Positions 7,501-16,742 are shown, counted from the stretch's first letter. The stretch: 64,000 nucleotides of DNA from JAAUTT01 sp038213375 (GCA_038213375.1 JBBQTB010000001.1:157760-221759), one strand, 5' to 3'. The notes: a model not told the origin generated them from the letters alone. Made by a program: numbers and translations.

Positions 7501-8412
7501 ATGGATGCTTTGCAAATAAAAGATATGATAAAAAAAACGGGTTATCTCTTCAAAGATACCCTTAATGAGTTTATTGACGATAATGGCATGAAACTGGGTG
7601 CGGCATTGTCATATTATACTATTTTTTCTTTGCCCCCATTGCTTATCATCATTATATCCCTGAGTGGAATATTTTTTGGCGCCGATGCAGTTAGGGGCGA
7701 AATATTTGGTCAGATTAACGGATTGGTGGGCAATGATGCTGCCTTGCAAATACAGGAAACAATTAAAAATGTAAAACTTTCAAGTAGCAATACGTTTGCA
7801 ACAACATTAGGTATCATCATTTTAATCATAGGAGCATCGGGTGTGTTTGCTGAAATTCAGGATTCTATAAACTATATATGGGGTATAAAAGCAAAGCCTA
7901 AACGAGGATTTATTAAATTTTTGTATAATCGCCTCATGTCATTTTCAATGATTGGTTCCGTTGGATTTTTATTAATGGTTAGTTTAATCATAAATTCTAT
8001 TGTTGGGATTCTTAGCAAACGTTTGGCAATCATGTTTCCGCAGGACACCATTTTATTGTTTTATGCCGTTAATATATTCATTGTTTTCATTATTATAACA
8101 CTTCTATTCATCATTATCTTCAAAACACTGCCTGATGGGAAAATTGCACTCCGCGATTGTGTCATTGGTGCATCTTTTACAGCCTTTCTTTTTATGATTG
8201 GCAAATTTGCCATCGGTTTTTACCTCGGAACTTATAACATTGCTTCTATCTATGGCGCAGCTGGCTCTATAATTTTAATTCTTGCCTGGGTGTATTATTC
8301 AGCTATCATACTCTATTTTGGCGCCGAATTTACTAAAGTATATGCCAATACGCATGGGAAGAAGATAATTCCAAACGAATATTCCGTTCAAATAAAAAAA
8401 CAAATTAATTGA
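7501..8412 (+). CDS. YihY/BrkB family inner membrane protein
   Basis: Polytopic membrane protein of 303 residues. It has the family pattern: an N-terminal amphipathic stretch, then DDNGMKLGAALSYYTIFSL opening the first membrane helix, at least six hydrophobic segments, and the late YGAAGSIILILAWVYYSA and LYFGAEFTKVYA motifs. The YihY/UPF0761 family is widespread; the old annotation as ribonuclease BN is wrong and the function is unsettled, with envelope or transport roles suggested. It has its own leader and no regulon site, and is followed by regulon site E. Confidence 0.88.
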   Translation: MDALQIKDMIKKTGYLFKDTLNEFIDDNGMKLGAALSYYTIFSLPPLLIIIISLSGIFFGADAVRGEIFGQINGLVGNDAALQIQETIKNVKLSSSNTFATTLGIIILIIGASGVFAEIQDSINYIWGIKAKPKRGFIKFLYNRLMSFSMIGSVGFLLMVSLIINSIVGILSKRLAIMFPQDTILLFYAVNIFIVFIIITLLFIIIFKTLPDGKIALRDCVIGASFTAFLFMIGKFAIGFYLGTYNIASIYGAAGSIILILAWVYYSAIILYFGAEFTKVYANTHGKKIIPNEYSVQIKKQIN

Positions 8413-8439
8413 GAAATTCTTTTACTTTCTTTTCAAACG

Positions 8440-8503
8440 TGTGAATTATGTAACTTATTTCCAAAGTTATGTAACATATGCTGAATTCAAATTAACAACT
8501 TTA
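8440..8503 (+). promoter_or_regulatory. Regulon promoter site E
   Basis: This is the most regular copy: the identical 9-mer TTATGTAAC occurs at 8446-8454 and 8467-8475, exactly 21 bp apart. CAACTTTA (8496-8503) follows after 20 bp as the -7-like box. It precedes the YunG-like gene at 8593, leaving a leader of about 80 bases. Confidence 0.72.
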
Positions 8504-8592
8504 CTAAGCAAAAAATCAGTTAAAATTCAAACAAAATATCAAAAAAATACAATTACCAAACCGGATTTGGATAACCCATAAAATAAAAAAAT

Positions 8593-8982
8593 ATGTTTAA
8601 TAGAATGGTTGTGCAACGGGCACTAGAAAGAAGTTGGGCATTGGATACCAATCCCTGCTGGACTTCAGAGAATCCACCAGATAGTCAAGGAAGTGTAACG
8701 TCCCTTCTAATTTATGACATTTTTGGTGGTGAAATTTTGAAAACGCATAAGAAAAAAGGTTGGCATTTTTATAACCGTATTGATGGTGAACGTATAGATT
8801 TTACGATATCGGAAATGAGCAAATCCTCTGATGATTATCGCTTCGAAGATGTTCCTTCCAATCCCGACGAGACGTATAAATATTTTGAGCAGGAGGAATA
8901 TTCAACCCTTTTTATGAGGTTCATCAGAGCTTATGAAGAAACTGTAGGACATGAAAAATATCAACCCGGACTTGCATATTGA
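8593..8982 (+). CDS. YunG-like protein
   Basis: Soluble protein of 129 residues with no signal peptide. The arrangement ALERSWALDTNPCWTSENPP..GSVTSLLIYDIFGGEILKT..GWHFYNRIDGERIDFT matches the YunG family of small bacterial proteins, for which no reaction is established. The conserved Cys, His and Asp positions resemble papain-fold proteins, but a catalytic role is speculation. Translation could also begin at Met5. It is a single-gene unit behind regulon site E, which ties it to the DUF3494 and CsbD genes by shared control. Confidence 0.7.
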   Translation: MFNRMVVQRALERSWALDTNPCWTSENPPDSQGSVTSLLIYDIFGGEILKTHKKKGWHFYNRIDGERIDFTISEMSKSSDDYRFEDVPSNPDETYKYFEQEEYSTLFMRFIRAYEETVGHEKYQPGLAY

Positions 8983-9089
8983 GGGCTTATTAAGCTTTAA
9001 GTACTGTTCGAAGAATATTGAAAATAGAATTACAAATCATCTCAAAAATCAAACTTGTATTAACTGTAATAATTACTAAAAAAATACAC

Positions 9090-9908
9090 ATGAAAAATTC
9101 ACTTCGCATTATCGCATTCTTACCCTTGATCATTAGCTTTATATTTACTTCATGCGGGCCCAGTAAAAAGTTTGTAGTTATGGAAACCAAAGTTCATAGG
9201 CTTCAAAGGGACAGTGCCAATACTCATAATCAATTAAATGATTGTAATTCGCAGGTGAAAAATCTAAAAGGTGAAAAAGCATCGTTACAGAGCGATAAAA
9301 CATCACTACAAAATGAAAATACATCGGTTCAAAATGATTTGAATACATTATCAAATGAATCAAAAATGACTATTGCCGATCAGGCGAAACGGTTAAAAAC
9401 ATTTCAGGATATGATTCAATCACAAAAGGATGTAATGACAAAGCTTAAAAATTCAATAGCTGATGCACTGATGAATTATAAAACGGATGAACTATACGTA
9501 TACTATAAGGACGGAAATGTTTATGTTTCTCTTGAAGAAAAATTGCTTTTCAAATCAGGCAGCGATGTGGTTGATCCTAAAGGTAAAGAAGCACTAAAAT
9601 CTCTTTCCAAAGTGCTCAATAACACTAAGGACATTACTGTGATGATTGAAGGCCATACGGATAATGTTCCCATTAAAACAAACCTTTTTAAAGATAATTG
9701 GGATCTCAGCACAGCAAGAGCCATATCTATTGTGCGTATTTTAACCAAAGACAATGGCTTTGATTCGAGTCGTATCACGGCCTCAGGCAGAAGCGAATTT
9801 CACCCGGTAAAACCAAATGAAACAAATGAAGGACGTGCCGGCAACCGAAGAACTGAAGTTATTTTATCCCCAGATTTGAGAGAGCTTTATAAACTCATTT
9901 ATCAATAG
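9090..9908 (+). CDS. OmpA-family lipoprotein, copy 1
   Basis: Lipoprotein of 272 residues that probably links the outer membrane to peptidoglycan. From ATG 9090 the signal peptide is MKNSLRIIAF...FIFTSC with the lipid Cys directly after FTS; a longer frame from 9018 would bury it, so 9090 is preferred. A coiled coil with repeated ASLQSDKTSLQNEN-type heptads follows (about 45-100). The C-terminal OmpA domain (about 130-260) has EGHTDNVPI, a Trp-Asp-Leu-Ser start of the second helix, and NRRTEVILSP, the usual peptidoglycan-binding pattern. A same-length paralogue follows at 9966, so this is a tandem duplication. Confidence 0.9.
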   Translation: MKNSLRIIAFLPLIISFIFTSCGPSKKFVVMETKVHRLQRDSANTHNQLNDCNSQVKNLKGEKASLQSDKTSLQNENTSVQNDLNTLSNESKMTIADQAKRLKTFQDMIQSQKDVMTKLKNSIADALMNYKTDELYVYYKDGNVYVSLEEKLLFKSGSDVVDPKGKEALKSLSKVLNNTKDITVMIEGHTDNVPIKTNLFKDNWDLSTARAISIVRILTKDNGFDSSRITASGRSEFHPVKPNETNEGRAGNRRTEVILSPDLRELYKLIYQ

Positions 9909-9965
9909 ATAAAACCCGTAAAGCTTTTCAATATAATATTATTTTTAATTCCTTAAAAAAATAAA

Positions 9966-10784
9966 ATGAACAAAACATACCATTTTCTTGCTTCCATAAC
10001 TTTTATTTATGGCATTCTATTTACGTCATGCGTTTCAAGTGAAAAATTTATGTCCTCGGAAGCAAAAGTTAATAAGCTGCGAATAGACAGTGCCACTATG
10101 TACGGTAAAATGAACGAATGTAATACACAAGTCAAAAACCTTAACGTTGAAAAAGCATCTTTGCAGACTGAAAATGCTTCGCTAAAGAGCGAATATACTA
10201 CAGTTCAAGATGATTTGAAAGCACTTACCACTGAGTCAAAAATGACAATTGCCGATCAGGCGAAGCAATTAAAAAACTTTCAGAATTTGGTTCAATCACA
10301 GAAAAAAGTGATGGCCAAGCTTAAAAATACAATAGCTGATGCCCTGATGAATTATAATACTGATGAACTATCCGTTAACATTAAAAACGGCAATGTTTAC
10401 GTTTCGCTCGAAGAAAAATTGCTGTTTAAATCGGGTAGCGATAAGGTCGATCCTAAAGGTAAAGAAGCATTGAAATCACTGGCCAAGGTTCTTAAAAGCA
10501 CCAGCGATATCACTGTAGAGATTGAAGGTCATACAGATAATGTACCAATTAAAACCAAACAATTCAAGGATAACTGGGAACTTAGCACAGCCAGAGCCAA
10601 CTCCATTGTACGTATGCTAACAAAGGATTATGGTTTTGATCCGCGACGCATCACGGCGTCGGGCAGAGGTACTTTCCACCCAATAAAAACAAATAAAACC
10701 TCAGCAGGCCGTTCCAGTAACCGGAGAACGGAAGTCATTTTATCTCCGGATCTGAAAGAGCTTTATAAACTGTTGGATCAATAA
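9966..10784 (+). CDS. OmpA-family lipoprotein, copy 2
   Basis: Paralogue of the preceding gene with exactly the same length (272 residues) and layout. It has a signal peptide ending ILFTSC, a coiled coil with two blocks of ASLQTEN/ASLKSEY type, and a C-terminal OmpA domain with EGHTDNVPI and NRRTEVILSP. It lies 57 bp after copy 1 and is probably cotranscribed with it. The peptidoglycan-binding half is better conserved between the copies than the signal peptide and coiled coil. Neither copy has the 21-bp-period regulon motif upstream, so the pair appears to be controlled separately. Confidence 0.9.
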   Translation: MNKTYHFLASITFIYGILFTSCVSSEKFMSSEAKVNKLRIDSATMYGKMNECNTQVKNLNVEKASLQTENASLKSEYTTVQDDLKALTTESKMTIADQAKQLKNFQNLVQSQKKVMAKLKNTIADALMNYNTDELSVNIKNGNVYVSLEEKLLFKSGSDKVDPKGKEALKSLAKVLKSTSDITVEIEGHTDNVPIKTKQFKDNWELSTARANSIVRMLTKDYGFDPRRITASGRGTFHPIKTNKTSAGRSSNRRTEVILSPDLKELYKLLDQ

Positions 10785-10887
10785 AATTTAAGAGATGCAA
10801 GGCCTCATTTACTGAAACTCTTTGTAAAAAATACTTATCTAATGATTTTGGGTATTCAGTAATCAATTTTTAAATTTTTTTGTAAAT

Positions 10888-10952
10888 GTGTGAATGGTGT
10901 AACCTTTAACTATAATGATGTAATTCTCTTCAAACAATTTATCCTAACTTTC
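10888..10952 (+). promoter_or_regulatory. Regulon promoter site F
   Basis: TGGTGTAAC (10895-10903) and TGATGTAAT (10916-10924) have a 21-bp period. A good -7 box TAACTTTC (10945-10952) follows after exactly 20 bp. It precedes the small membrane protein at 10977 and, through it, the AraC-type regulator at 11195. Confidence 0.7.
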
Positions 10953-10976
10953 CGGCAATTTTAATACTATAAAAAA

Positions 10977-11186
10977 ATGAAAAATGCAGGTATATTTATT
11001 ATTGTAATTGGTTTATTACTAACCATTTTTACAGCCTTTACATTTTTTACCAAAGAGAAAGTAGTTGATATCGGAAAAGTTGAAATCACCGCAGATAAAC
11101 CACACCATCTCAATTGGTCACCACTGATTGGCGTTGCAGTAATGGTAATTGGTGGAGTTGTTTTATGGCAGTCTTCTAAAAAATAA
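10977..11186 (+). CDS. Small two-helix membrane protein, paralogue 1
   Basis: A 69-residue protein with two predicted membrane helices: about 5-24 (GIFIIVIGLLLTIFTAFTFF) and 50-64 (LIGVAVMVIGGVVLW). A charged loop of about 25 residues between them contains VVDIGKVEI, with HLNW just before the second helix. I do not recognise a named family with certainty. The paralogue at 12548 has the same layout (INIKQVAI, NLNWYPL) and also sits behind a regulon site. The AraC-type regulator begins 9 bp after this gene, suggesting cotranscription. Confidence 0.75.
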   Translation: MKNAGIFIIVIGLLLTIFTAFTFFTKEKVVDIGKVEITADKPHHLNWSPLIGVAVMVIGGVVLWQSSKK

Positions 11187-11194
11187 AAAATGGT

Positions 11195-11755
11195 GTGAAG
11201 CTATATATCAAATACATGGTAAGTATGCGCTGCAAAATGGTAGTGAAAGAAGAGTTACGGAAACTCGGATTGCACTTCATCATAGTAGATATGGGCGTTG
11301 TGGATATTATGGAAAATATTTCGGATGATCAGCGTGACCAAATAAGAATTGCATTGCTCAAATCAGGATTAGAACTGATGGACGATAAGAAAGCTGTGCT
11401 CATCGAAAAAATTAAAAATGTAATTATTGAAATGGTTCACTATTCAGATGAATTGCCTAAAATAAATTTTTCTGATTATTTGAGCGAAAAATTAAAGTAC
11501 GATTATACCTATCTTGCAAATTTATTCTCAGAAGTTAAAGGTACTACGATTGAGAAATTCATCATTATTCATAAAATAGAACGTGTAAAAGAGTTGCTCA
11601 TTTACGATGAATTTAGTCTCACAGATATTGCCTGGAAGATGCATTACAGCAGCGTGGCTCATTTATCCAATCAGTTTAAAAAACTGACAGGACTCACGCC
11701 TTCTCATTTTAAAAAATTAAAAAATAAAAGGCAAAAAGCAATTGACGATATTTGA
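11195..11755 (+). CDS. AraC-family transcriptional regulator
   Basis: DNA-binding regulator of 186 residues. The N-terminal part (about 1-60) has the KYMVSMRCK..VKEELRKLG pattern that I know from a Bacteroidota AraC subgroup with a small ACT/heavy-metal-like sensor fold. The C-terminal AraC double helix-turn-helix (about 85-180) is clear: the first HTH around LSEKLKYDYTYLANLFSEV, the second with SLTDIAWKMHYSS..HLSNQFKKLTGLTPSHFK. It begins at GTG 11195; no ATG fits the conserved N-terminus. It lies 9 bp after the small membrane gene under regulon site F, so it may be autoregulated. It is the best in-window candidate for reading the 21-bp-period repeats (inference). Confidence 0.85.
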   Translation: MKLYIKYMVSMRCKMVVKEELRKLGLHFIIVDMGVVDIMENISDDQRDQIRIALLKSGLELMDDKKAVLIEKIKNVIIEMVHYSDELPKINFSDYLSEKLKYDYTYLANLFSEVKGTTIEKFIIIHKIERVKELLIYDEFSLTDIAWKMHYSSVAHLSNQFKKLTGLTPSHFKKLKNKRQKAIDDI

Positions 11756-11836
11756 AATAAATAACACAATGATGAATAGATATTCACCAAGATTTTTGCC
11801 GATTTTGAGCTTGATTTGATATTAAATTAAAATTTG

Positions 11837-12271
11837 ATGACAAAAGAAAAAAATATTCTGATTTTTTTGGTTGATGACGATGCGCTGTATTTAAAGACTT
11901 TAGAGGTTGAGTTTGCACAGCAATCTGAATCAATCATCAAAACATTCGCTACAGGTGAGCAATGTATTGAAAATTTATCGCAAAATCCAGACATCATCAT
12001 TTTGGATTATCATCTCAATGGTATTCAAAAAAATGCCATCAACGGTATAGAAACACTGGATAGAATTAAAAAAATCAATTCGGAAATACCAGTTATAATG
12101 CTTTCCTCTCAGGATCAAATTGAAGTGGCTGTAAATTGTATGAAACATCTGGCATATGATTATATCGTTAAAAGTGAAACTGCTTTTATTCGATTACAAA
12201 AAGCAATTACCTTCATTTTTCACAACCAGAAAATAGAAAAGACATTGAATTGGTATATGGAAAAGTTGTGA
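11837..12271 (+). CDS. Single-domain response regulator (receiver only)
   Basis: CheY-like receiver of 144 residues without an output domain. The acidic cluster VDDDA lies near residue 15, the phospho-acceptor Asp is in IIILDYH (about 55), the Ser switch position is in MLSSQD and the conserved Lys is in YIVKSE. The ATG at 11837 is preferred over the in-frame TTG at 11834. No histidine kinase lies in the window, so its partner is unknown. It follows the AraC-type regulator by about 80 bp on the same strand and may share the same stress circuit. Confidence 0.87.
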   Translation: MTKEKNILIFLVDDDALYLKTLEVEFAQQSESIIKTFATGEQCIENLSQNPDIIILDYHLNGIQKNAINGIETLDRIKKINSEIPVIMLSSQDQIEVAVNCMKHLAYDYIVKSETAFIRLQKAITFIFHNQKIEKTLNWYMEKL

Positions 12272-12432
12272 TATTATAGAGCCAGATTTAAAATTTGTAT
12301 TGATTCTTAGTTATTGGTTCATTGGTACTTACTGGCCGATTAAAATATTAAATATCTTTAATGTCAATAAAAATGTGCCGTCCCGTGGGACTGTATTTCC
12401 GTTTATTTCCATTTATTTCTTTCATTTTAAAA

Positions 12433-12498
12433 TGTGTGAATGATGTAAATTTTTTCCATAGTTATGTAACGTACAGGGTAAAATGAATCTTATCTTTA
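12433..12498 (+). promoter_or_regulatory. Regulon promoter site G
   Basis: TGATGTAAA (12441-12449) and TTATGTAAC (12462-12470) have a 21-bp period. A -7 box TATCTTTA (12491-12498) follows after exactly 20 bp. It precedes the small membrane protein at 12548. Confidence 0.7.
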
Positions 12499-12547
12499 TT
12501 TTTTAAATCACTTTTTCAAGAAAAAATAATACCCTAAAAAATACACA

Positions 12548-12757
12548 ATGAAAAAGGCAGGCATCTTCACTATTATCGTTGGTTTTGGATTAATCATTTT
12601 TACAAGTTTTTTCCCTTTTCCTAAAGATAAAGCTATTAATATTAAACAAGTTGCAATCGGAAAGCAAAAAGCACAAAACCTCAATTGGTATCCGCTTTTT
12701 AGTATTGCTGTATTTGTAGTGGGTACAGCTATTTTAGGACGATCTTCTGAATCGTAG
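12548..12757 (+). CDS. Small two-helix membrane protein, paralogue 2
   Basis: A 69-residue protein of the same length as its paralogue at 10977. It has helices at about 4-22 (AGIFTIIVGFGLIIFTSFF) and 50-64 (LFSIAVFVVGTAILG), and a basic loop with AINIKQVAIG and NLNWYP between them. The function is unknown. It is a single-gene unit behind regulon site G. The next 274 bp hold only a hydrophobic frame without a good start codon (about 12795-12940), possibly a decayed relative. Confidence 0.75.
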   Translation: MKKAGIFTIIVGFGLIIFTSFFPFPKDKAINIKQVAIGKQKAQNLNWYPLFSIAVFVVGTAILGRSSES

Positions 12758-13031
12758 AAGACTAAAATTAGCGATTTGAAAAGATAATAATGCTTAATAA
12801 TAGAAAAACTTAAAAAATATCATCAATTGGTTATTTTTAATTTACTTCTTTTACTAACTGGGTTTATTGTGCCGGTCAAAATTTTTAACATTAAAAAAAT
12901 TGAGATAAATGATGGGTATTTGTATTTAGACATTATCTAAAATAATAAATACTCAAGCCGACACATTTTTTATCATAAAATAAAGAAAAAATCTCTATAA
13001 TATTTGATATAGTCAGTCTGTATGAAAAACC

Positions 13032-15578
13032 ATGAGTAAACAAACAAACTTTAAGAAAGCGGTAAATAATCTTTTGCCAACCAACAGCGAAGGCTTTAAT
13101 TCTTTGGCTGAGCTTGCATTAGACATGAGATGGTCATGGGATCATTCAGCCGATAAAATATGGAGGAAGTTAGATCCTGCACTTTGGGACTTTACTCATA
13201 ATCCTTGGGTTGTGTTGCAAACTGTTTCCAACGATCAGTTTCAATCGGTAATGAACGACCCTGCTTTTCGGAGTATAATTGACGCCATGGTGAAGGTCAA
13301 GAATGATTTAAACTCTTCACCTGCATGGTTTCAACAAAATTTTCCAAAAACTTCTTTGACATGTGTCGCTTATTTTAGCATGGAATTCATGTTAAGTGAA
13401 GGGCTCCCGATTTATTCGGGTGGTCTGGGCAATGTTGCCGGCGATCAGCTTAAAACTGCAAGTGATTTGGGAATTCCTGTCATTGGTATAGGACTACTTT
13501 ATCAGCAAGGCTATTTTCGGCAGGAAATCGACAGAAATGGAATGCAACAAGCGCTTTATCCCTATAATGACCCCGGGCAATTACCAATCACCCCTTTGCG
13601 TCAACCAAATGGAGAATGGTTGCGCTTAGAAATTGCTCTTCCTGGATACTCTGTTTGGCTGCGTGCCTGGCAAGTTCAGGTTGGTAGGGTGAAACTTTAC
13701 CTTTTAGATAGCAATGATGCGGCAAATTTTCCGGTTCATCGTGGTATTACAAGCGAATTATATGGTGGCGGGTCAGAGCTTCGGCTAAAACAGGAATTGA
13801 TGCTCGGAATTGGTGGCTGGCGTCTACTCAATGCTCTTGGTATTCAGCCACAAGTATGCCATCTCAATGAGGGGCACGCAGCATTTGCAATATTGGAACG
13901 GGCTTATCATTTTATGAAAGATACAGGACAAGCTTTTGATGTTGCCCTGGCTTCCACAAGAGCAGGTAATCTTTTTACTACACATACAGCAGTAGCCGCC
14001 GGGTTCGATTGCTTTCCAGCATCGCTTATTGAGCAATACCTTGGCAAATATGCTGAGCAAACACTTGGTATTACTTGTCATCAATTATTAGCGCTCGGAC
14101 GAAAGGATTCAGAAAATAATTCGGAGATGTTCAATATGGCTTATTTGGCAATAAGAGGAAGCGGAGCAGTAAATGGGGTAAGTCGTCTCCATGGAGAAGT
14201 GAGTCGTCACATCTTTGAACCACTATTTCCTAAATGGCCCACCAGCGAAGTACCTGTTGGCTACATTACCAATGGAGTTCATATGCCAACATGGGACTCC
14301 AGGGAAGCAGACGAAATTTGGACGGAAGCCTGTGGCAAAGACAGATGGTTGGGGATAAACAAAAATCTGGAACAAGATATTCGCCGCGTTTCCGATGAAA
14401 GGCTATGGGAAATGCGCACCAATGCAAACAAGGCTCTCATCAAATTTTCCAGTGAATATGTTTCGAAGCAATTGCTTGGCTCAGGACATACCTACGAATC
14501 AGTTGAACGAGCGAAACATTTATTTGATCCCAACATTTTAACACTCGGCTTTGCACGACGATTCGCAACTTATAAACGACCTAATTTATTGCTGCATAAC
14601 CCGGAAAGATTGCTACGCTTGTTAAAAAACCCTAAATTTCCGGTACAACTTATCCTTTCCGGCAAAGCTCATCCTGCCGATCAGCAAGGACAGGATTTAA
14701 TTAAAGATTGGATGAGGTTTATAAGGCACGATGATGACCATCCTCCAGTTCTTTTCCTTGCCGATTATGATATGCATGTATCAGAACAACTGGTGCAGGG
14801 TGTAGATGTTTGGATAAATACACCCCGTCGCCCCTGGGAGGCCAGTGGAACCAGTGGCATGAAAGTGCTTGTAAATGGGGGTATTAACCTTTCGATATTA
14901 GATGGTTGGTGGTCCGAAGCTTATTCACCCCAAGTTGGCTGGGCTCTGGGTGATGGGAATGAACATGGCGACGACCCGTTTTGGGACGATATCGAAGCCG
15001 AACAACTTTATCAAATACTAGAACAGCAAGTAGTTCCTGAATTTTATAACCGCAATGAAAAGGGAATCCCTACGGCTTGGGTTTCGAGAATGCGTGAAAG
15101 CATGGCACAATTAACACCTAAATTCTCAGCCGACAGAACCGTTCGGGAATACACAGAACAACACTATCTTCCTGCGGCATCAGCATATCTTGAGCGCACA
15201 GCTAATAAAGGTGCAAAGGGAAAACTTATACATGACAAAATCTATTCCCTTGAGCAAAATTGGGAATCGATGCATTTCGGAGAGGTGACTATAGAAACTA
15301 ATGAAAACCAACATAAGGTTGATGTTCAGATTTATTTCAATGACCTTGATCCGGACATGGTTCAGGTTGAGTTTTTTGCTAAAGGAATAAATGGGGCGGC
15401 TCCGTTTGCGCAAAAGATGTCGCGAGGGGCAAAACTAGAAGGCACAGCTAATGGATACCATTTTAACACTTTGGTAACAACGACACGCCCAAAGTCAGAT
15501 TATACGGCTAGAGTAATACCTTACTTTCCAAATGCTTCAGTGCCACTTGAAATTTCCAGGATTTTATGGCAGAGTTGA
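13032..15578 (+). CDS. glgP: Alpha-glucan (glycogen/starch) phosphorylase, GT35
   Basis: Cytoplasmic enzyme that releases glucose-1-phosphate from alpha-1,4-glucan by phosphorolysis. The product has 848 residues. The N-terminus (about 15-115) matches the DUF3417 domain of the bacterial/archaeal short-type phosphorylases (ALDMRWSWDHSADKIWRKLD). The catalytic GT35 core follows, with YFSMEF..EGLPIYSGGLGNVAGD. The pyridoxal-phosphate lysine is Lys611 in ASGTSGMK. The C-terminal 120 residues form a beta-rich extension. It heads a same-strand run of carbohydrate genes (lactate dehydrogenase, PIG-L, GT4, glycosidase), pointing to mobilisation of stored glucan. No regulon site is seen upstream. Confidence 0.93.
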   Translation: MSKQTNFKKAVNNLLPTNSEGFNSLAELALDMRWSWDHSADKIWRKLDPALWDFTHNPWVVLQTVSNDQFQSVMNDPAFRSIIDAMVKVKNDLNSSPAWFQQNFPKTSLTCVAYFSMEFMLSEGLPIYSGGLGNVAGDQLKTASDLGIPVIGIGLLYQQGYFRQEIDRNGMQQALYPYNDPGQLPITPLRQPNGEWLRLEIALPGYSVWLRAWQVQVGRVKLYLLDSNDAANFPVHRGITSELYGGGSELRLKQELMLGIGGWRLLNALGIQPQVCHLNEGHAAFAILERAYHFMKDTGQAFDVALASTRAGNLFTTHTAVAAGFDCFPASLIEQYLGKYAEQTLGITCHQLLALGRKDSENNSEMFNMAYLAIRGSGAVNGVSRLHGEVSRHIFEPLFPKWPTSEVPVGYITNGVHMPTWDSREADEIWTEACGKDRWLGINKNLEQDIRRVSDERLWEMRTNANKALIKFSSEYVSKQLLGSGHTYESVERAKHLFDPNILTLGFARRFATYKRPNLLLHNPERLLRLLKNPKFPVQLILSGKAHPADQQGQDLIKDWMRFIRHDDDHPPVLFLADYDMHVSEQLVQGVDVWINTPRRPWEASGTSGMKVLVNGGINLSILDGWWSEAYSPQVGWALGDGNEHGDDPFWDDIEAEQLYQILEQQVVPEFYNRNEKGIPTAWVSRMRESMAQLTPKFSADRTVREYTEQHYLPAASAYLERTANKGAKGKLIHDKIYSLEQNWESMHFGEVTIETNENQHKVDVQIYFNDLDPDMVQVEFFAKGINGAAPFAQKMSRGAKLEGTANGYHFNTLVTTTRPKSDYTARVIPYFPNASVPLEISRILWQS

Positions 15579-15791
15579 TGGAAGGAAGACGGAAGTTAAT
15601 ATTCGGTCTTTTGACATAGTAGAATTTTTGTTCGGCTTAGGCTGTGGATAAGTCGTAAATCCTTACACTCTCGGCCATTAAAAATATATTCGACGGAGGC
15701 AGGTCCCGCCGAAAAAAAGATTGATGATAACCTCGCCAAAATGGAGGTGATTCACTTTGTTTTTTTGATACCTTCAAATAATTATGAAATT

Positions 15792-16742
15792 ATGGAATCG
15801 TTAAAACCTAAAATTGCCATCGTTGGTGCAGGTAATGTGGGTAGTACTTTTGCTTTCTCGTTAATGTTAAGTGGTTTAGCCCGAGAAATTGTATTAATTG
15901 ACAAAAATGAGTTGCTTGTAAAAGGTGAGTGCATGGATTTAAATCATGGTATTAGCTTAGCCCACCCAACAAAAATTTACACCTCCGGGTTTGAAGGTTG
16001 CAAAGATGCGGATATCGTCGTTATTACTGCCGGGGCAAATCAAAAGCCGGGGCAGACCAGAACAGATTTAGTGAAGGATAACGTTACAATATTTAATACT
16101 ATTATACCTGCCATTTCAAAATATGCTGGGAATGCCATTCTGTTGGTTGTCACTAACCCGGTAGATATTCTAACCTATGTAACTTTGAAATTATCAGGTT
16201 TACCGCCCAACAGGGTGATTGGCTCCGGAACTGTACTGGACACGGCAAGACTGAAGTACATGATAAGTGAATATTGTGAAGTGGATCCCGGTAATATCCA
16301 TGCTTACATCATAGGCGAACATGGAGACACTGAACTTCCGGTTTGGAGTAATGCAACCATTGCTGGGATGTCATTGGAAAAATATTGTTCTGATTATGGT
16401 AAGCATGATAATGTAAAAAACGAATTATCCGCAATATTTGAAAAGGTAAAAAATTCAGCTTATCAGATAATTAAAGCAAAAGGAGCTACAAACTATTCCA
16501 TAGCATTGGCATTAGTTAAAATTTCGCGTTCTATCTTAAGAAATGAGAATTCAATTTTGCCTGTGTCTACCCTTATCACAGACTACTATGGTATAAGTGA
16601 TGTTTGCATAAGCATTCCATCACATGTTAATATACAAGGTGTTGAAAGGTATCTTAAATTGGAACTATCGGAGGTGGAGCAAGATTTATTCAAACATTCC
16701 GCCAATACCTTAAAAAATATCCTAAAAACGATCCATTTATAA
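15792..16742 (+). CDS. ldh: L-lactate dehydrogenase
   Basis: NAD-dependent enzyme that interconverts pyruvate and L-lactate. The product is 316 residues from ATG 15792; the 17-residue extension from 15741 precedes the Rossmann start and is not expected. The NAD motif is GAGNVGS near residue 13. The substrate-specificity loop reads AGANQKPGQTR: Gln rather than Arg at this position marks lactate rather than malate dehydrogenase. The catalytic His lies in GEHGDTELPVWS. It precedes the PIG-L gene by 9 bp, so they are probably cotranscribed. Together with glgP it suggests fermentation of stored glucan when oxygen is short. Confidence 0.92.
   Translation: MESLKPKIAIVGAGNVGSTFAFSLMLSGLAREIVLIDKNELLVKGECMDLNHGISLAHPTKIYTSGFEGCKDADIVVITAGANQKPGQTRTDLVKDNVTIFNTIIPAISKYAGNAILLVVTNPVDILTYVTLKLSGLPPNRVIGSGTVLDTARLKYMISEYCEVDPGNIHAYIIGEHGDTELPVWSNATIAGMSLEKYCSDYGKHDNVKNELSAIFEKVKNSAYQIIKAKGATNYSIALALVKISRSILRNENSILPVSTLITDYYGISDVCISIPSHVNIQGVERYLKLELSEVEQDLFKHSANTLKNILKTIHL

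Noticed and set aside
12795..12940. Hydrophobic frame (LVIFNLLLLLTGFIVPVKIF) between the small membrane gene and glgP
   Set aside because: It has no ATG or GTG start in frame and no regulon site; at best it is a decayed gene.
15792..16742. Malate dehydrogenase
   Set aside because: The specificity loop has Gln (NQKPGQ) instead of Arg, which marks lactate dehydrogenase.
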